A stretch of DNA of 64,000 nucleotides from Tsuneonella mangrovi (GTDB taxonomy: Bacteria > Pseudomonadota > Alphaproteobacteria > Sphingomonadales > Sphingomonadaceae), in contig NZ_CP022889.1 in the NCBI RefSeq assembly GCF_002269345.1, positions 2,584,501 through 2,648,500 of the forward strand, read 5' to 3'. Position 1 is the first letter of the stretch. Each line of letters starts with the position of its first letter. The translations under genes and the position numbers were made by a program. Shown here one piece after another: positions 1 through 10,143 of the stretch. Under the pieces are notes generated by a model, which was not told where the DNA came from, did no database searches, and saw only the letters and a list, made by a program, of their open reading frames with translations.

Positions 1-405
1 GAAGTCGGGATGACGATCCTGCTGCTCACGGTGCTACGGATCGTGTGGCGCCTGATCCATCGCCCGCCGCCGATTGGCCCGCACCTCCAGCCATGGGAGC
101 GAATGCTGGCGCGCACTCTCCATTCGCTGTTTTACGTCCTGCTGATCGGCCTGCCGCTGTTCGGCTGGATCGGCGTTTCCGGGTACGGGACTCACATCTC
201 GTTCTGGGGCTTGTTCACGATCAACCCGCTTCCAGTCGGTTTCGGACCCGATGAAGCCAAGTCGATTATCGATATGCACGAGACGATAGCAGACACATTT
301 CTGATCCTGATCGTCCTGCATACCCTCGGTGCGCTCAAGCACACGTTCTACGACAAGGATGGCAACCTCTGGCGGATGCTGCCGTTCGGCACCCCGCGCG
401 GCTGA
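1..405 (+). CDS. Cytochrome b561 family protein, 5'-truncated by window edge
   Basis: Di-haem b-type cytochrome of the inner membrane that passes electrons between quinol and a periplasmic partner, by family knowledge. The frame is open from base 1 (E-V-G before the first Met), so the N-terminus and probably the first helix lie outside the window. Visible are a hydrophobic stretch ending in VLRIVWRL, the family loop HRPPPIGPHLQPWER, a second membrane helix (LFYVLLIGLPLFGWIGV) and a last helix with possible haem-ligand His residues in MHET and LIVLHTLGALKH. It ends with a normal stop, and a strong hairpin follows. No obvious link to the sulfur genes further right. Confidence 0.85.
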   Translation, partial: EVGMTILLLTVLRIVWRLIHRPPPIGPHLQPWERMLARTLHSLFYVLLIGLPLFGWIGVSGYGTHISFWGLFTINPLPVGFGPDEAKSIIDMHETIADTFLILIVLHTLGALKHTFYDKDGNLWRMLPFGTPRG

Positions 406-421
406 CTTCACGACCTGCATG

Positions 422-458
422 AAAAAGCCCCCGCCGGCCGGCCAGGCTGGCGGGGGCT
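422..458 (-). terminator. Rho-independent terminator of the rcnB-like gene
   Basis: A perfect 10-bp stem (AGCCCCCGCC at 426–435 pairs with GGCGGGGGCT at 449–458) has a 13-nt loop. On the minus strand the stem is followed by five T (the A-tract 422–426), so it mainly serves the minus-strand gene ending at 497. It may also stop plus-strand transcription from the b561 gene. Confidence 0.8.
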
Positions 459-496
459 CTTGCTGTCGACGGACCCTTTCCTTCCCGTCGACGCGG

Positions 497-1384
497 CTAC
501 CAGAAGAAGTCGTAGATCACGTCGACGACTTCGCCGGTGTAGGTGTTCACCAGCAGCACGTCGTCGTAATAGCGGACCCAGCGATAGGGGCCGTAGGCCG
601 GCGGCAAGCGGTAGTAGTACGGATCGCTGATCCAGTAGCGGCTGCTGAAGAACAGGTTGTCGAGGTAGAATCCGATCCCGATCCGGCTGTAACTATAGCT
701 TCGGTACGGCGCGTAGTAGCGTCCGATCCGGAAGATGTTGCGGTTGTAGCTGCGATAGCGATGCCAGTCGTAGCGCGAATTGTCCCGCCATCCGCGGTTC
801 CAGTTGCGATAATCGCGATCCCGATGCCACTCGCGATGGCGGTCGTTCCTGTAGCGATCGTTGCGGTCACCCCGCCAGTCGCGCTGGCGCGCATCGCGAT
901 AGCCATCGCGATAGGTTTGGCGATTGGTTGCGCGATCCTGCCGCCAATCGGTGCGCTGCCCGTCGCGGTACCCGTCGCGATATGTGCGGTTGCGCCCTGG
1001 GTCAGAGTAAGTCCGGTTGGGCTCGGCGCGGACTTCGACCTGGCGCTGGTCGCTGCGGTTCCATTCGCGAGTGCTGCGCTGCTGGGCAGTCTCGCTGCGA
1101 TTTTGGCTGCGGTTCCATGCGCGCTGGTCGCGCTGCTGCGAACGCTGGACCTGGCGATAGGGCTGCTGCTGCGGTCGCGCCTGTGCTTGCTGTGCCTGCT
1201 GCGGTGCCTGCCGCATCATCGGCCGGGCAGCAGGACGCGGGCGCTCGGCGCGGGCCTGTGCGCGGTCGCGTTCGATCCGTGAACCGGCCTCGACCGCATT
1301 GGCCTGCGCGGGAATCAGGGCGAGTCCAAGCGCAGCGGCAACGATGCCAGCGGTGCCGGTCTGCAACAGGGTCTTCAATGTCAT
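497..1384 (-). CDS. RcnB-family periplasmic protein, very Arg/Asp/Tyr-rich
   Basis: RcnB-like proteins are periplasmic; the E. coli member affects Ni/Co homeostasis, but in alphaproteobacteria the role is unknown. The chosen ATG at 1384 (295 aa) has GGAGAG just upstream and gives a signal peptide (MTLKTLLQTGTAGIVAAALG, cleaved after AQANA). A longer 311-aa reading is unlikely. After the signal comes a Gln/Arg-rich stretch, then repeated DGYRD, RDW and RNWNRGW units, and a C-terminal Tyr-rich domain (PPAYGPYRWVRYYDD … GEVVDVIYDFFW) typical of the family. The gene stands alone between two plus-strand genes and has its own terminator. Confidence 0.75.
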   Translation of the reverse strand: MTLKTLLQTGTAGIVAAALGLALIPAQANAVEAGSRIERDRAQARAERPRPAARPMMRQAPQQAQQAQARPQQQPYRQVQRSQQRDQRAWNRSQNRSETAQQRSTREWNRSDQRQVEVRAEPNRTYSDPGRNRTYRDGYRDGQRTDWRQDRATNRQTYRDGYRDARQRDWRGDRNDRYRNDRHREWHRDRDYRNWNRGWRDNSRYDWHRYRSYNRNIFRIGRYYAPYRSYSYSRIGIGFYLDNLFFSSRYWISDPYYYRLPPAYGPYRWVRYYDDVLLVNTYTGEVVDVIYDFFW

Positions 1385-1542
1385 GGTGGCTCTCCAATCC
1401 ATGCCGCCCCACAACCTGCGGCCTGTGTCCATGAGAGTCGATCTAGTTCATCTTGGATGTCCTCAATCTGAACGGAATGGAATGGTTACCGTTCATGCTC
1501 TCAACGCTCGACACGAGAGACCAAGCGGCATAAGCGATCCCC

Positions 1543-2925
1543 ATGCGATTCCCCGTTTTATCGAGCCGGCGCCTGCGTGAGAGCATGCCGGAAGAGTTCG
1601 TCAATCCGGAAGACTGGGGCCGCAGGATATCCACGCTCGTTGCGGCGGTTTTGATCGGCCTGACCGCGCTCGGGTTTGCCTGGGCGGGCGATCGTTCGAC
1701 CGCGATATTCGACAATTTGCAGCGTGCCTATCCATGGGTCCATTTCGTGCTCACGCCGCTATTGTTCACCGGCATTGTCTGGGCGACCGTCCGGTTTGCG
1801 CCCGGATCGCGCGGGTCGGGCATCCCGCAGGTGATCGCGGCGAGCCATATGCCGCAAGGCCGGGCAGCGGATGCGCTGGTGTCGATCCGAGTGGCGCTGT
1901 TCAAGGTCGTGGCGACGTTCTCCGCATTGCTCGGCGGGGCTTCGGTCGGACGCGAAGGACCGACGGTGCAGCTGGCTGCCGCACTGATGGTCAAGGTGCA
2001 CGAGATCTTCCGGGTGCGGGTGACCTCGGGCGTGGTCATCGCGGGCGGCGCGGCGGGTGTCGCGGCGGCGTTCAACACGCCGCTCGCCGGTATCGCATTC
2101 GCGATCGAGGAACTCGCGGTCGCTTACGAGCAGCGCGTGGCGGTGCTGGTGATGGGCGCGGTGATGATCGCCGGTCTGACCGCACAGGGCCTCGCGGGAA
2201 ACTACACCTATTTCGGGCTGATCCACGGCAGCTTGCCGATCACCGTCGTGCTGGTCGCCGCGCCGCTGGCCGGGATCATCGGCGGTGCGTGCGGCGGCCT
2301 GTTCGCACGTCTCCTGCTTGCCTTGCGCGGGCCAAAGGGACGATGGGCGGACAAAGTACGTGCGCGCCCGGTGCTCGCTGCGCTGATCTGCGGACTGATC
2401 GTTGGCGCGATCGGGTTCCTTACCACAGGGGCAACTTCGGGCACGGGCTATGCACCGACCAAGCTGCTGCTGGAGATGAAGATCCACGGCGATTACTGGT
2501 TCGGTCCGGCCAAGTTCGTCACCGCGCTGGTCACCAGTGTCAGCGGAATTCCCGGCGGCATCTTCGCTCCGTCGCTGTCGGTCGGCGCGGGTATCGGCAA
2601 CCTGCTGACCCCGTTGTTCAATTCGCAGTATTCCGGAATGATTGTGCTGCTGGGGATGGCGGGCTATTTCACCGGCGTGGTTCGCGCGCCGTTGACCGCC
2701 GTGATCATTCTCAGCGAAGCGACTGGCAACAGCGCGGCGATCCTGCCGCTGTTTGCCACGGCGCTGATCGGCGATTGGGCCGGTTCGATGGTCTGCCGCG
2801 ACCGCCTGTATCACGCGCTGGCGGAAAACTTCATTCCCAAGCATCCGGTTGGCGACGAGCTGGAGAAGGCCAGCGAAGGAGTAAACATCGCCACGCAAGA
2901 CGATTCGCCCGAACCAAAGGTATAA
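1543..2925 (+). CDS. ClC-family chloride channel / H+-Cl- exchanger
   Basis: Inner-membrane anion transporter of 460 aa, the size of bacterial ClC proteins without CBS domains. All three anion-binding signatures are present: GSGIPQ (91–96), GREGP (136–140) with the gating Glu138, and GGIFAP (338–343). A glutamate pair at IEE (188–190) matches the internal proton-glutamate region of exchangers, so coupled exchange rather than a channel is likely. About ten or more hydrophobic segments are visible. The start is uncertain: ATG 1543 or ATG 1588 (MPEEFVNPEDW), which has a GTGAGAG stretch upstream. It converges on the DsrE gene at 2953. F- versus Cl- selectivity cannot be told from sequence. Confidence 0.9.
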   Translation: MRFPVLSSRRLRESMPEEFVNPEDWGRRISTLVAAVLIGLTALGFAWAGDRSTAIFDNLQRAYPWVHFVLTPLLFTGIVWATVRFAPGSRGSGIPQVIAASHMPQGRAADALVSIRVALFKVVATFSALLGGASVGREGPTVQLAAALMVKVHEIFRVRVTSGVVIAGGAAGVAAAFNTPLAGIAFAIEELAVAYEQRVAVLVMGAVMIAGLTAQGLAGNYTYFGLIHGSLPITVVLVAAPLAGIIGGACGGLFARLLLALRGPKGRWADKVRARPVLAALICGLIVGAIGFLTTGATSGTGYAPTKLLLEMKIHGDYWFGPAKFVTALVTSVSGIPGGIFAPSLSVGAGIGNLLTPLFNSQYSGMIVLLGMAGYFTGVVRAPLTAVIILSEATGNSAAILPLFATALIGDWAGSMVCRDRLYHALAENFIPKHPVGDELEKASEGVNIATQDDSPEPKV

Positions 2926-2952
2926 TCTGGTTCTCGCCGGCCGGTAACGGTC

Positions 2953-3327
2953 CTACCAGGTCAGAACTTTACCGGCCGACGCCAGCGAAGGTAGCGCGGT
3001 GCTCGGCGTCATCATGGGGATGTCTGCCGGTACGTCGTCGCGGGTCAGGCCGTTGAGTTCCAGTGACTGCAGGCAGCCGATGATCTGGACGTCGTTGTCG
3101 GTCGCGAGCTTCATGAAGCCGGCCATGCTCTTGCCGCCCTCCATCGGCACGATTTGCTCCGCACGGCCTTTGGCGAGCAGCTCGGTCGCGGGGCCGGTGA
3201 AGTACATTACCACTTTCATGTCGGATGCGGCCGCGGTGGATGCGAGGAAGAACGCGGAAGGCAGGCGCTTGGGGCTCTCAGGGCCGGAGATCAGGATGAT
3301 CACCAGGTTGGCAGGGGTCTCGTCCAT
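2953..3327 (-). CDS. DsrE/DsrF-family protein (third paralog, outside the sHdr locus)
   Basis: Small cytoplasmic DsrE-fold protein of 124 aa. Family members bind or carry sulfane sulfur on a cysteine. The single cysteine, Cys85 in DVQIIGCLQSL, falls where DsrE2 (ACQMTLDLF) and DsrE3 (CCSPNLDLF) in this window have theirs, so a persulfide-carrying role is plausible. The segment MKVVMYFTGPATELL (37–51) is the usual second strand of the fold. It stands alone, 10 kb from the sulfur genes, between convergent clC and the FKBP gene. Substrate and partner are unknown. Confidence 0.75.
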   Translation of the reverse strand: MDETPANLVIILISGPESPKRLPSAFFLASTAAASDMKVVMYFTGPATELLAKGRAEQIVPMEGGKSMAGFMKLATDNDVQIIGCLQSLELNGLTRDDVPADIPMMTPSTALPSLASAGKVLTW

Positions 3328-3415
3328 CGGGAGTTCTCCAATCGTGATCGGGGCTGGGACGCGCGCAATCTAGTGCAGACGGGGTGCCTTGCGCCATCGC
3401 TGAATCAGGTGCCCC

Positions 3416-3853
3416 TTAGCCGGGCTGCCCGATCGCGCGCAGGGTAAGATCGAAGGTCAGGTCTTCACCCGCGAGCGGGTGGTTGCCGTCGACCTTGACC
3501 GACTGTTCGCCCACTTCGAGGATGTAGAGCGTCAGCGGGGTGCCGTCGGGCTGTTGCCCCTGCAGGATCATGCCCGGCTGCGGCGCCTGCTCGGGTGGCA
3601 GGTTCTCGCGCGGGATGTCGATCACCAATTCCTCGCTCCGAGGGCCGAACGCATCCGCGCACGCAATCGCGACCGTCTGCTGCTCGCCCACTTCCATTTC
3701 GCTGAGCGCCGCTTCGATCTGCGGGAATATTTGCCCGGTGCCGAGCTGGATTTCCTGCGGCCCGACCTCTGCGGTGTTGCCGACGATCTCGCCGTCGCCG
3801 CGCTTCAGGACGTAGTCGATGGTCACGGTGTCGCCGCTGCTGGGAGTGGTCAT
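3416..3853 (-). CDS. FKBP-type (SlyD-like) peptidyl-prolyl isomerase
   Basis: Peptidyl-prolyl cis-trans isomerase/chaperone of the short SlyD-like FKBP group, 145 aa, cytoplasmic (no signal peptide). It shows the N-terminal strand DTVTIDYVLKRGDGEIVGNT, the LGTGQIFPQIEAALSEMEVGE core and the AFGPRSEELV turn that begins the inserted flap domain. A His-rich metal-binding tail like that of E. coli SlyD is absent. The ATG at 3853 is chosen because AAGGA lies 6 nt upstream and the longer 172-aa reading adds a non-family N-terminus. Its neighbours look unrelated. Confidence 0.88.
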   Translation of the reverse strand: MTTPSSGDTVTIDYVLKRGDGEIVGNTAEVGPQEIQLGTGQIFPQIEAALSEMEVGEQQTVAIACADAFGPRSEELVIDIPRENLPPEQAPQPGMILQGQQPDGTPLTLYILEVGEQSVKVDGNHPLAGEDLTFDLTLRAIGQPG

Positions 3854-4105
3854 GGAAGTCCTTCGGAAGTTCGTGCTCGCGGTGTGATGGGCTTCGCCGC
3901 CAGGTAGCGCGCCCGGATGTCGAGCGCCTTGCAAGCGAGTCTCGCAAGTCAGGCGGCGCTAGTCAAACGAAGTCGGCAATCCGTCGCAGATGCCTCGAAT
4001 AGGGTGGAAAGCGCACGTCAATCGACCGCTATCCAATCTTCTGATAACCCTATCGCAATTGACCCTGTTTGCCTGCGTGGGGTCGTATGCCGGAGAGGGC
4101 TTCGC

Positions 4106-5737
4106 TTGTCCGAGATTTTCCTGTCATATGCACGCGCCGATCGCGAACGCATCGCAAGCCTCGCAGCAGCGCTCGAAGCTCAAGGCTCGTCGGTGTGGTG
4201 GGACCGCTTGATCGAAGGTGGAAGCGAGTTTGCCGCGGTAATCGAAGAGCAGTTGGAAGCAGCAAGCTATATTATCGTGGCCTGGTCACAGCATAGCCTG
4301 CATTCGCACTGGGTTCGCGACGAAGCCGAATATGCCCGAACGCAAGGCAAGCTGGTGCCTATTTCCCTTGATGGCGTGCTGCCGCCAATGGGGTTTCGCC
4401 AAATGCATGCGCTCGACTTCTCCGGCTGGCGAGGTGGCACCGACAAGACCGAATTTATCGAACTTGCTCGCGCAGTGGGCGCACAGTCTGCCGGGGGTGT
4501 TTCGGAGAAGGCGCTCGCCGAGCAGGCGGCGCGTTCATCTATCGAAGTGCGCCAGCCTGCCATCGAGGTCCTGCCGTTCGAAAATCATTCGACAGACGAG
4601 GAGCTCGGCTTTCTCGCTGAGGGATTGGCTGAGGATGTATCCTCGATCATCGCATCGGATCGACACTTCTGTCTTGTCACTGCCAACGGACAAACTCGGG
4701 CAGAATATCGTGTCGAAGGCTCGCTTAGGCGGATGGGGTCGAAGACAAGGATCAATGTCCGGCTTGTCGATCCGGTTGGGGGCAAACTGCTGTGGTCCGA
4801 CAAGTTCGATGCCGACGCCGATGCAATCTTCGAGAACTCGGACGAGATGGCTGGCCGCATATCGGCGGGCAGCGTGGCTGAAGTCAAGCTGGCCGAAGCC
4901 CATCGGGCCGAACGGCTACCCCCGGAAATGCAAGGCCCGTGGGAAACGGCAATACGCACATGGGTTAGCGTTTTCGCGAACGCGGGGCGGTCACATATGG
5001 AACGCACGGTCAATGATCTTCAGAAGTCGCTTCAGGCCTTTCCTGACTTTGCCATCAATCATGCACTGCTGAGCTGGTATGCCGGCGCGTTTGCGATCAA
5101 CGGGATGTATGAGGACGAAGAACTAGGCAAGTATCTCGAACTGGCTCAACGGCATCTCGATGAGGCTCGGAGGCTCGCCGGCAACGACATCGCAACGCTG
5201 ATATTTATCGGCGCAGCGGAAAGCTATAGTGGCTTGCACGCGCGTTCAATCGCAACGCTCGAAGCGGTGTTGGCCCGCGATCCTTTCAATGCAGAAGCAA
5301 TGCTGATGATAAGCATTCCATATGCATATGAAGGTCGATGGGATGATGCTTGGACCACCATCGAACGCGTTGCAGAGCTAGCGCCGAACGCGCATTTCAC
5401 TGCTGGCCAGCGCTGGTACCAGTCAATACTATTCTATCTTGCAGGAGATTATGCTGCGGCACTTCCGGGAATGACCGCATTTCGAGAGGCCAATCCTAGT
5501 TATGGCTATGTGGGCCTCTTGCTGGCGATAATGCATTACACGCGTGACGAGTCGGACGAAGCAAAACGGAATGTTCTGCTGGTCAAGCAAACCAACCCTC
5601 AGTTGCGTCCTGAAAAGATCAGAGACATGATGCTGAACCAGCCGGACTCGAAGAAAGGTGAACGCGACTACGCGCTGGTCGAGCAACTGTGGAACGAGGT
5701 TTCTGATCCAGCCGAAGCGGCCGAAGTCCGGGCATGA
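4106..5737 (+). CDS. TIR-domain protein with C-terminal TPR region, TTG start
   Basis: Protein of about 543 aa starting with a TIR domain (SEIFLSYARADRERI; residues 1–130). Glu73 in the SHWVRDE motif is at the position of the catalytic glutamate of TIR NADases. A middle part (about 155–270, IEVLPFENHS … GKLLWSDKFDAD) resembles the TolB/FlgO-like region found between sensory and TPR domains in adenylate-cyclase-like proteins. The rest looks like TPR helices. The TTG at 4106 is preferred: GGAGAGG precedes it by 6 nt and it begins the protein exactly at the TIR domain. An upstream ATG at 3917 would add 63 unrelated residues. GC is visibly lower than in the neighbours, which suggests transfer. 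Signalling or defence role unproven. Confidence 0.75.
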   Translation: MSEIFLSYARADRERIASLAAALEAQGSSVWWDRLIEGGSEFAAVIEEQLEAASYIIVAWSQHSLHSHWVRDEAEYARTQGKLVPISLDGVLPPMGFRQMHALDFSGWRGGTDKTEFIELARAVGAQSAGGVSEKALAEQAARSSIEVRQPAIEVLPFENHSTDEELGFLAEGLAEDVSSIIASDRHFCLVTANGQTRAEYRVEGSLRRMGSKTRINVRLVDPVGGKLLWSDKFDADADAIFENSDEMAGRISAGSVAEVKLAEAHRAERLPPEMQGPWETAIRTWVSVFANAGRSHMERTVNDLQKSLQAFPDFAINHALLSWYAGAFAINGMYEDEELGKYLELAQRHLDEARRLAGNDIATLIFIGAAESYSGLHARSIATLEAVLARDPFNAEAMLMISIPYAYEGRWDDAWTTIERVAELAPNAHFTAGQRWYQSILFYLAGDYAAALPGMTAFREANPSYGYVGLLLAIMHYTRDESDEAKRNVLLVKQTNPQLRPEKIRDMMLNQPDSKKGERDYALVEQLWNEVSDPAEAAEVRA

Positions 5738-5752
5738 TTCGATGTCCGCAAT

Positions 5753-5785
5753 CGGGTCGTTAGCAGACAGTCTGCGTACGACCCG
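5753..5785. terminator. Large hairpin between convergent genes
   Basis: CGGGTCGTTAGCAGAC and GTCTGCGTACGACCCG form a 16-bp near-perfect stem (two mismatches) around a single A. It lies between the ends of the TIR gene and ettA and probably stops transcription from both sides, although no T-tract follows. It could also be one copy of a dispersed repeat. Confidence 0.6.
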
Positions 5786-5797
5786 ACACGCAGCCAA

Positions 5798-7471
<1,674 letters not shown>

Positions 7472-7580
7472 TTTCGTCCTTGGGAATCTCGGGTTTTCGG
7501 AGTTGCGCGGCAGATAGGGGCTGGGGAGCGCGCGGGCAAGCCGCTTGGCAAGTCTTGTGTCGCCGATTAGCAAGCGAGCG

Positions 7581-8084
7581 ATGAACGGACAGGCACCCAA
7601 CGTCTACACCATCGGCGTGATGCTGCTGGTGATCGCAATCGCGCTGGCATTTCGCGCCCGGCGGATGGCACGGCCGATGCCGCTTTCAACTAGGTCGCTG
7701 GTGATCGTTCCGCTGCTGTTTGCCGCGATCACGGCGGCCACGCTGGCGCAGTTCCCGCCGCAGGGGATGGGCTGGCTGTGGGTCGGCCTGTCATTCGCGG
7801 CGGGCGCGGCGCTCGGCTGGCAGCGCGGCAAGCTGATGAAGATCTGGATCGAAAAGGATACCGGCAAAGCGATGGCGCAAGGATCGATGTGGGCGCTGAT
7901 CTTCCTCGGGGTGCTGATCGTCGGGCGGGGCGCGCTGCGGATGGGCCTCGACTACGAAGCACAATCGGGTGCAGTCGATGCAGGGCTGGTCAGCGACGCG
8001 TTCGTGGTGTTCGCGCTCGGGCTGTTCGGGGTCCAGCGGATCGAAATGGCGATCCGCGCCAAGCGGCTGCGCGAGGAAGGCTAG
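7581..8084 (+). CDS. CcdC/DUF1453-like membrane protein
   Basis: Integral membrane protein of 167 aa with about four to five hydrophobic helices (YTIGVMLLVIAIALAFRARR, SLVIVPLLFAAITAATLA, GWLWVGLSFAAGAALGW, SMWALIFLGVLIVGRGAL, DAFVVFALGLFGVQRIEMAI). The pattern, including GWQRGKLMKIW in the middle, resembles the CcdC/DUF1453 family, whose role is unknown. The ATG at 7581 is chosen over 7545 because it starts just before the first helix and has AGCGAG upstream. Its last bases overlap the end of the convergent mrp gene by 4 nt. Confidence 0.6.
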   Translation: MNGQAPNVYTIGVMLLVIAIALAFRARRMARPMPLSTRSLVIVPLLFAAITAATLAQFPPQGMGWLWVGLSFAAGAALGWQRGKLMKIWIEKDTGKAMAQGSMWALIFLGVLIVGRGALRMGLDYEAQSGAVDAGLVSDAFVVFALGLFGVQRIEMAIRAKRLREEG

Positions 8085-9175
8085 GCCGCTTCCACCGCTT
8101 CGCTGACGCTCTTCGCTATCGCCCGGTAGCGCGCCGCAACATCAGAGCCGGGGGCCGCAAGTACGATCGGGGTGCCGTCTTCGGCCTGCTGCATGATCGC
8201 CGGATCGAGCGGGATCTGGCCTAGCACCGTGATGCCCGCCTTTTCCGCTGCCGCGATCGCCCCGCCGTGGCCGAACACGTCGGTCGTGCCGCCGCAATGC
8301 GGACAGATGAACTGGCTCATGTTCTCGATCATCCCGAACACCGGAATGTCCATCTGGGCGAACATGTCGTTGGCTTTCTTTGCGTCGATCAGCGCGATGT
8401 CCTGCGGGGTGGAGACCAGCACTGCGCCATTAACGGGCACAGTTTGCACCAGGCTCAGCTGCGCGTCGCCGGTGCCGGGCGGCAGGTCGACCACCAGCAC
8501 GTCGATATCGCCGTCCTCATCCCACTCGACGCCTTTGAAGAGCTGCTGGATCGCGCCGATCACCATCGGCCCGCGCCAGATCGTCGCGCGGTCTTCGGGC
8601 ACCAGCTGGCCCATCGAGATCGTGGCGATGCCGTGCGCCATCACCGGGCGGATCCTGTCGCCAGGCGTGAACCCGGGTCGCGACTGCGCGCCGAGCATTC
8701 GCGGAACGCTGGGGCCGTAGATATCGGCATCGAGCAGGGCAACCTTGAGCCCTTGTTGTTGGAGGGCGCAGGCGAGGTTTGCCGCGGTGGTCGACTTGCC
8801 GACCCCGCCTTTGCCGCTTGCGACCGCGACGATGCGCTTCACGCCTCGCAATGCTTCAGGGGGCGGTGGCTTGGGTGGGGCCATCGGAGTCCGCGGCATC
8901 GAGGGTTCCTTCGCCGGAGCTTCGCGGTGAGCGGTCAACGCGATCCGGACTTCCTTCACGCCCGACAGCTTCGACACGGCGGCTTCGCATTGCTTGCCCG
9001 CAACTTCCATCGCATCGAGCGTCTTGGGGTCGATCGAAAGGATGACGGTGACGGTGCCGTCCTTGATCGAGATGCCTTCGACAACGCCCGACGCGACGAT
9101 ATCGTTGCCGGTCACCGGATTGGTGACGGTGCCGAGCGCGTCGCGAACGCGCTTTTCATTGAGCGGACGGAGCAT
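8081..9175 (-). CDS. mrp: Mrp/ApbC-type Fe-S cluster carrier P-loop ATPase
   Basis: Cytoplasmic ATPase of 364 aa that binds a 4Fe-4S cluster at a dimer interface and delivers it to target proteins (known for ApbC/Nbp35). An N-terminal MIP18/DUF59-like domain (1–85) is followed by a Pro-rich linker, the deviant Walker A SGKGGVGKST, and the cluster motif CPHCGG near the C-terminus. It starts one base after the end of soeC and reads the same way, so it probably forms the last gene of soeA–soeB–soeC–mrp. SoeA and SoeB together need about five Fe-S clusters, so a dedicated loading role is a reasonable inference. Confidence 0.9.
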   Translation of the reverse strand: MLRPLNEKRVRDALGTVTNPVTGNDIVASGVVEGISIKDGTVTVILSIDPKTLDAMEVAGKQCEAAVSKLSGVKEVRIALTAHREAPAKEPSMPRTPMAPPKPPPPEALRGVKRIVAVASGKGGVGKSTTAANLACALQQQGLKVALLDADIYGPSVPRMLGAQSRPGFTPGDRIRPVMAHGIATISMGQLVPEDRATIWRGPMVIGAIQQLFKGVEWDEDGDIDVLVVDLPPGTGDAQLSLVQTVPVNGAVLVSTPQDIALIDAKKANDMFAQMDIPVFGMIENMSQFICPHCGGTTDVFGHGGAIAAAEKAGITVLGQIPLDPAIMQQAEDGTPIVLAAPGSDVAARYRAIAKSVSEAVEAA

Positions 9176-9176
9176 A

Positions 9177-10133
9177 TCAGACCGCCGCTTCGCCGTAGTA
9201 GAGCGTGACTGCGTGCTTGGCTTCGGCGAAGAACAGCCAGCGTTCGGTGGTCACGCCGATCTGGCACGAGAGCCACGCGAGCGCGGCCAATACGGTGGCA
9301 ATCGCCGACTGCTCGATCGAAATCGCGCCGAGCAGGCACAAACTGGGGACAACGAACGCCAGCACGATCGCGATCCAGCGCAGCTTGAAGGCGTGCTTGC
9401 GGGCGATGCGGAAACCCATTTCGCGCAGCAGGTAGTTGTCGCTGTCGTGCGGGCTGGCGGTCAGTTCGACCTTGCCGAGATGGCCGAGCCCGGTGGCCGA
9501 TCCGGCAGTGCTGACGGCGGGCGCGGCGTGGATCTGTTGCCAGTACAGCAGCTTTACCGCGAAGCCGAGCACCAGCATTCCAACCGCAGCCACCTGCATC
9601 ACGGCGGATGCATCGTCATAGCCGAACGCATGGGTCAGGAAGGCGAGGATCACCGCGCCGTTCATCGGGCCGAGCACGAGGTATCCCGCTACCGTGCCGC
9701 CATTGTGCCACGCCGGGATCGGCTTCAGCGAAGCATAGATCATCGAAGTGGTGTAGAGCGTCAGCAGGCTCATCGCTGCACCCGCGATGCCGAACCACGC
9801 GGCAAGGCCGGTGTTTTCGCCGTAGTACACCCAGCAGATCGCGAACAGGCCGAGCGGGACGAACGCAGTGATCGAAGCGACGCCTTCGCGCGACAGCCAG
9901 CTCGATCGCCACTGCGACAGTGCGCGCCATGCACGCTCGGGATGGCCGAGGTGGAATGTGGAAGAGAGCAGCCCGGCGGTCACCAGACCAAGGCCGAAGC
10001 CGAGCGCGACCAGGCCAAACACCAGAGAAGCGGGCAGCAACCCGTAGGCCGAGAGCACCGCAAGCCAGATCAGCAGACCGTAACCTGCGCCCGAAGCAGT
10101 AGTGAAGAAAATGACGGATTTGGCTGGATGCAT
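9177..10133 (-). CDS. soeC: Sulfite dehydrogenase membrane anchor SoeC (DmsC/NrfD-like)
   Basis: Integral membrane subunit of 318 aa with about eight helices, of the DmsC type, which passes electrons from the iron-sulfur subunit to quinone. Helices include GYGLLIWLAVLSAYGLLPAS, FGLVALGFGLGLVTAGLLSS and ITAFVPLGLFAICWVYYGE. The motif FHLGHPERAWRAL is typical of DmsC-family anchors. It lies 10 bp after soeB in the soeABC order and is followed directly by mrp. A DMSO or polysulfide reductase anchor would look alike; the surrounding sHdr genes favour sulfite oxidation. Confidence 0.85.
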   Translation of the reverse strand: MHPAKSVIFFTTASGAGYGLLIWLAVLSAYGLLPASLVFGLVALGFGLGLVTAGLLSSTFHLGHPERAWRALSQWRSSWLSREGVASITAFVPLGLFAICWVYYGENTGLAAWFGIAGAAMSLLTLYTTSMIYASLKPIPAWHNGGTVAGYLVLGPMNGAVILAFLTHAFGYDDASAVMQVAAVGMLVLGFAVKLLYWQQIHAAPAVSTAGSATGLGHLGKVELTASPHDSDNYLLREMGFRIARKHAFKLRWIAIVLAFVVPSLCLLGAISIEQSAIATVLAALAWLSCQIGVTTERWLFFAEAKHAVTLYYGEAAV

Positions 10134-10143
10134 CGGCTGGCTC

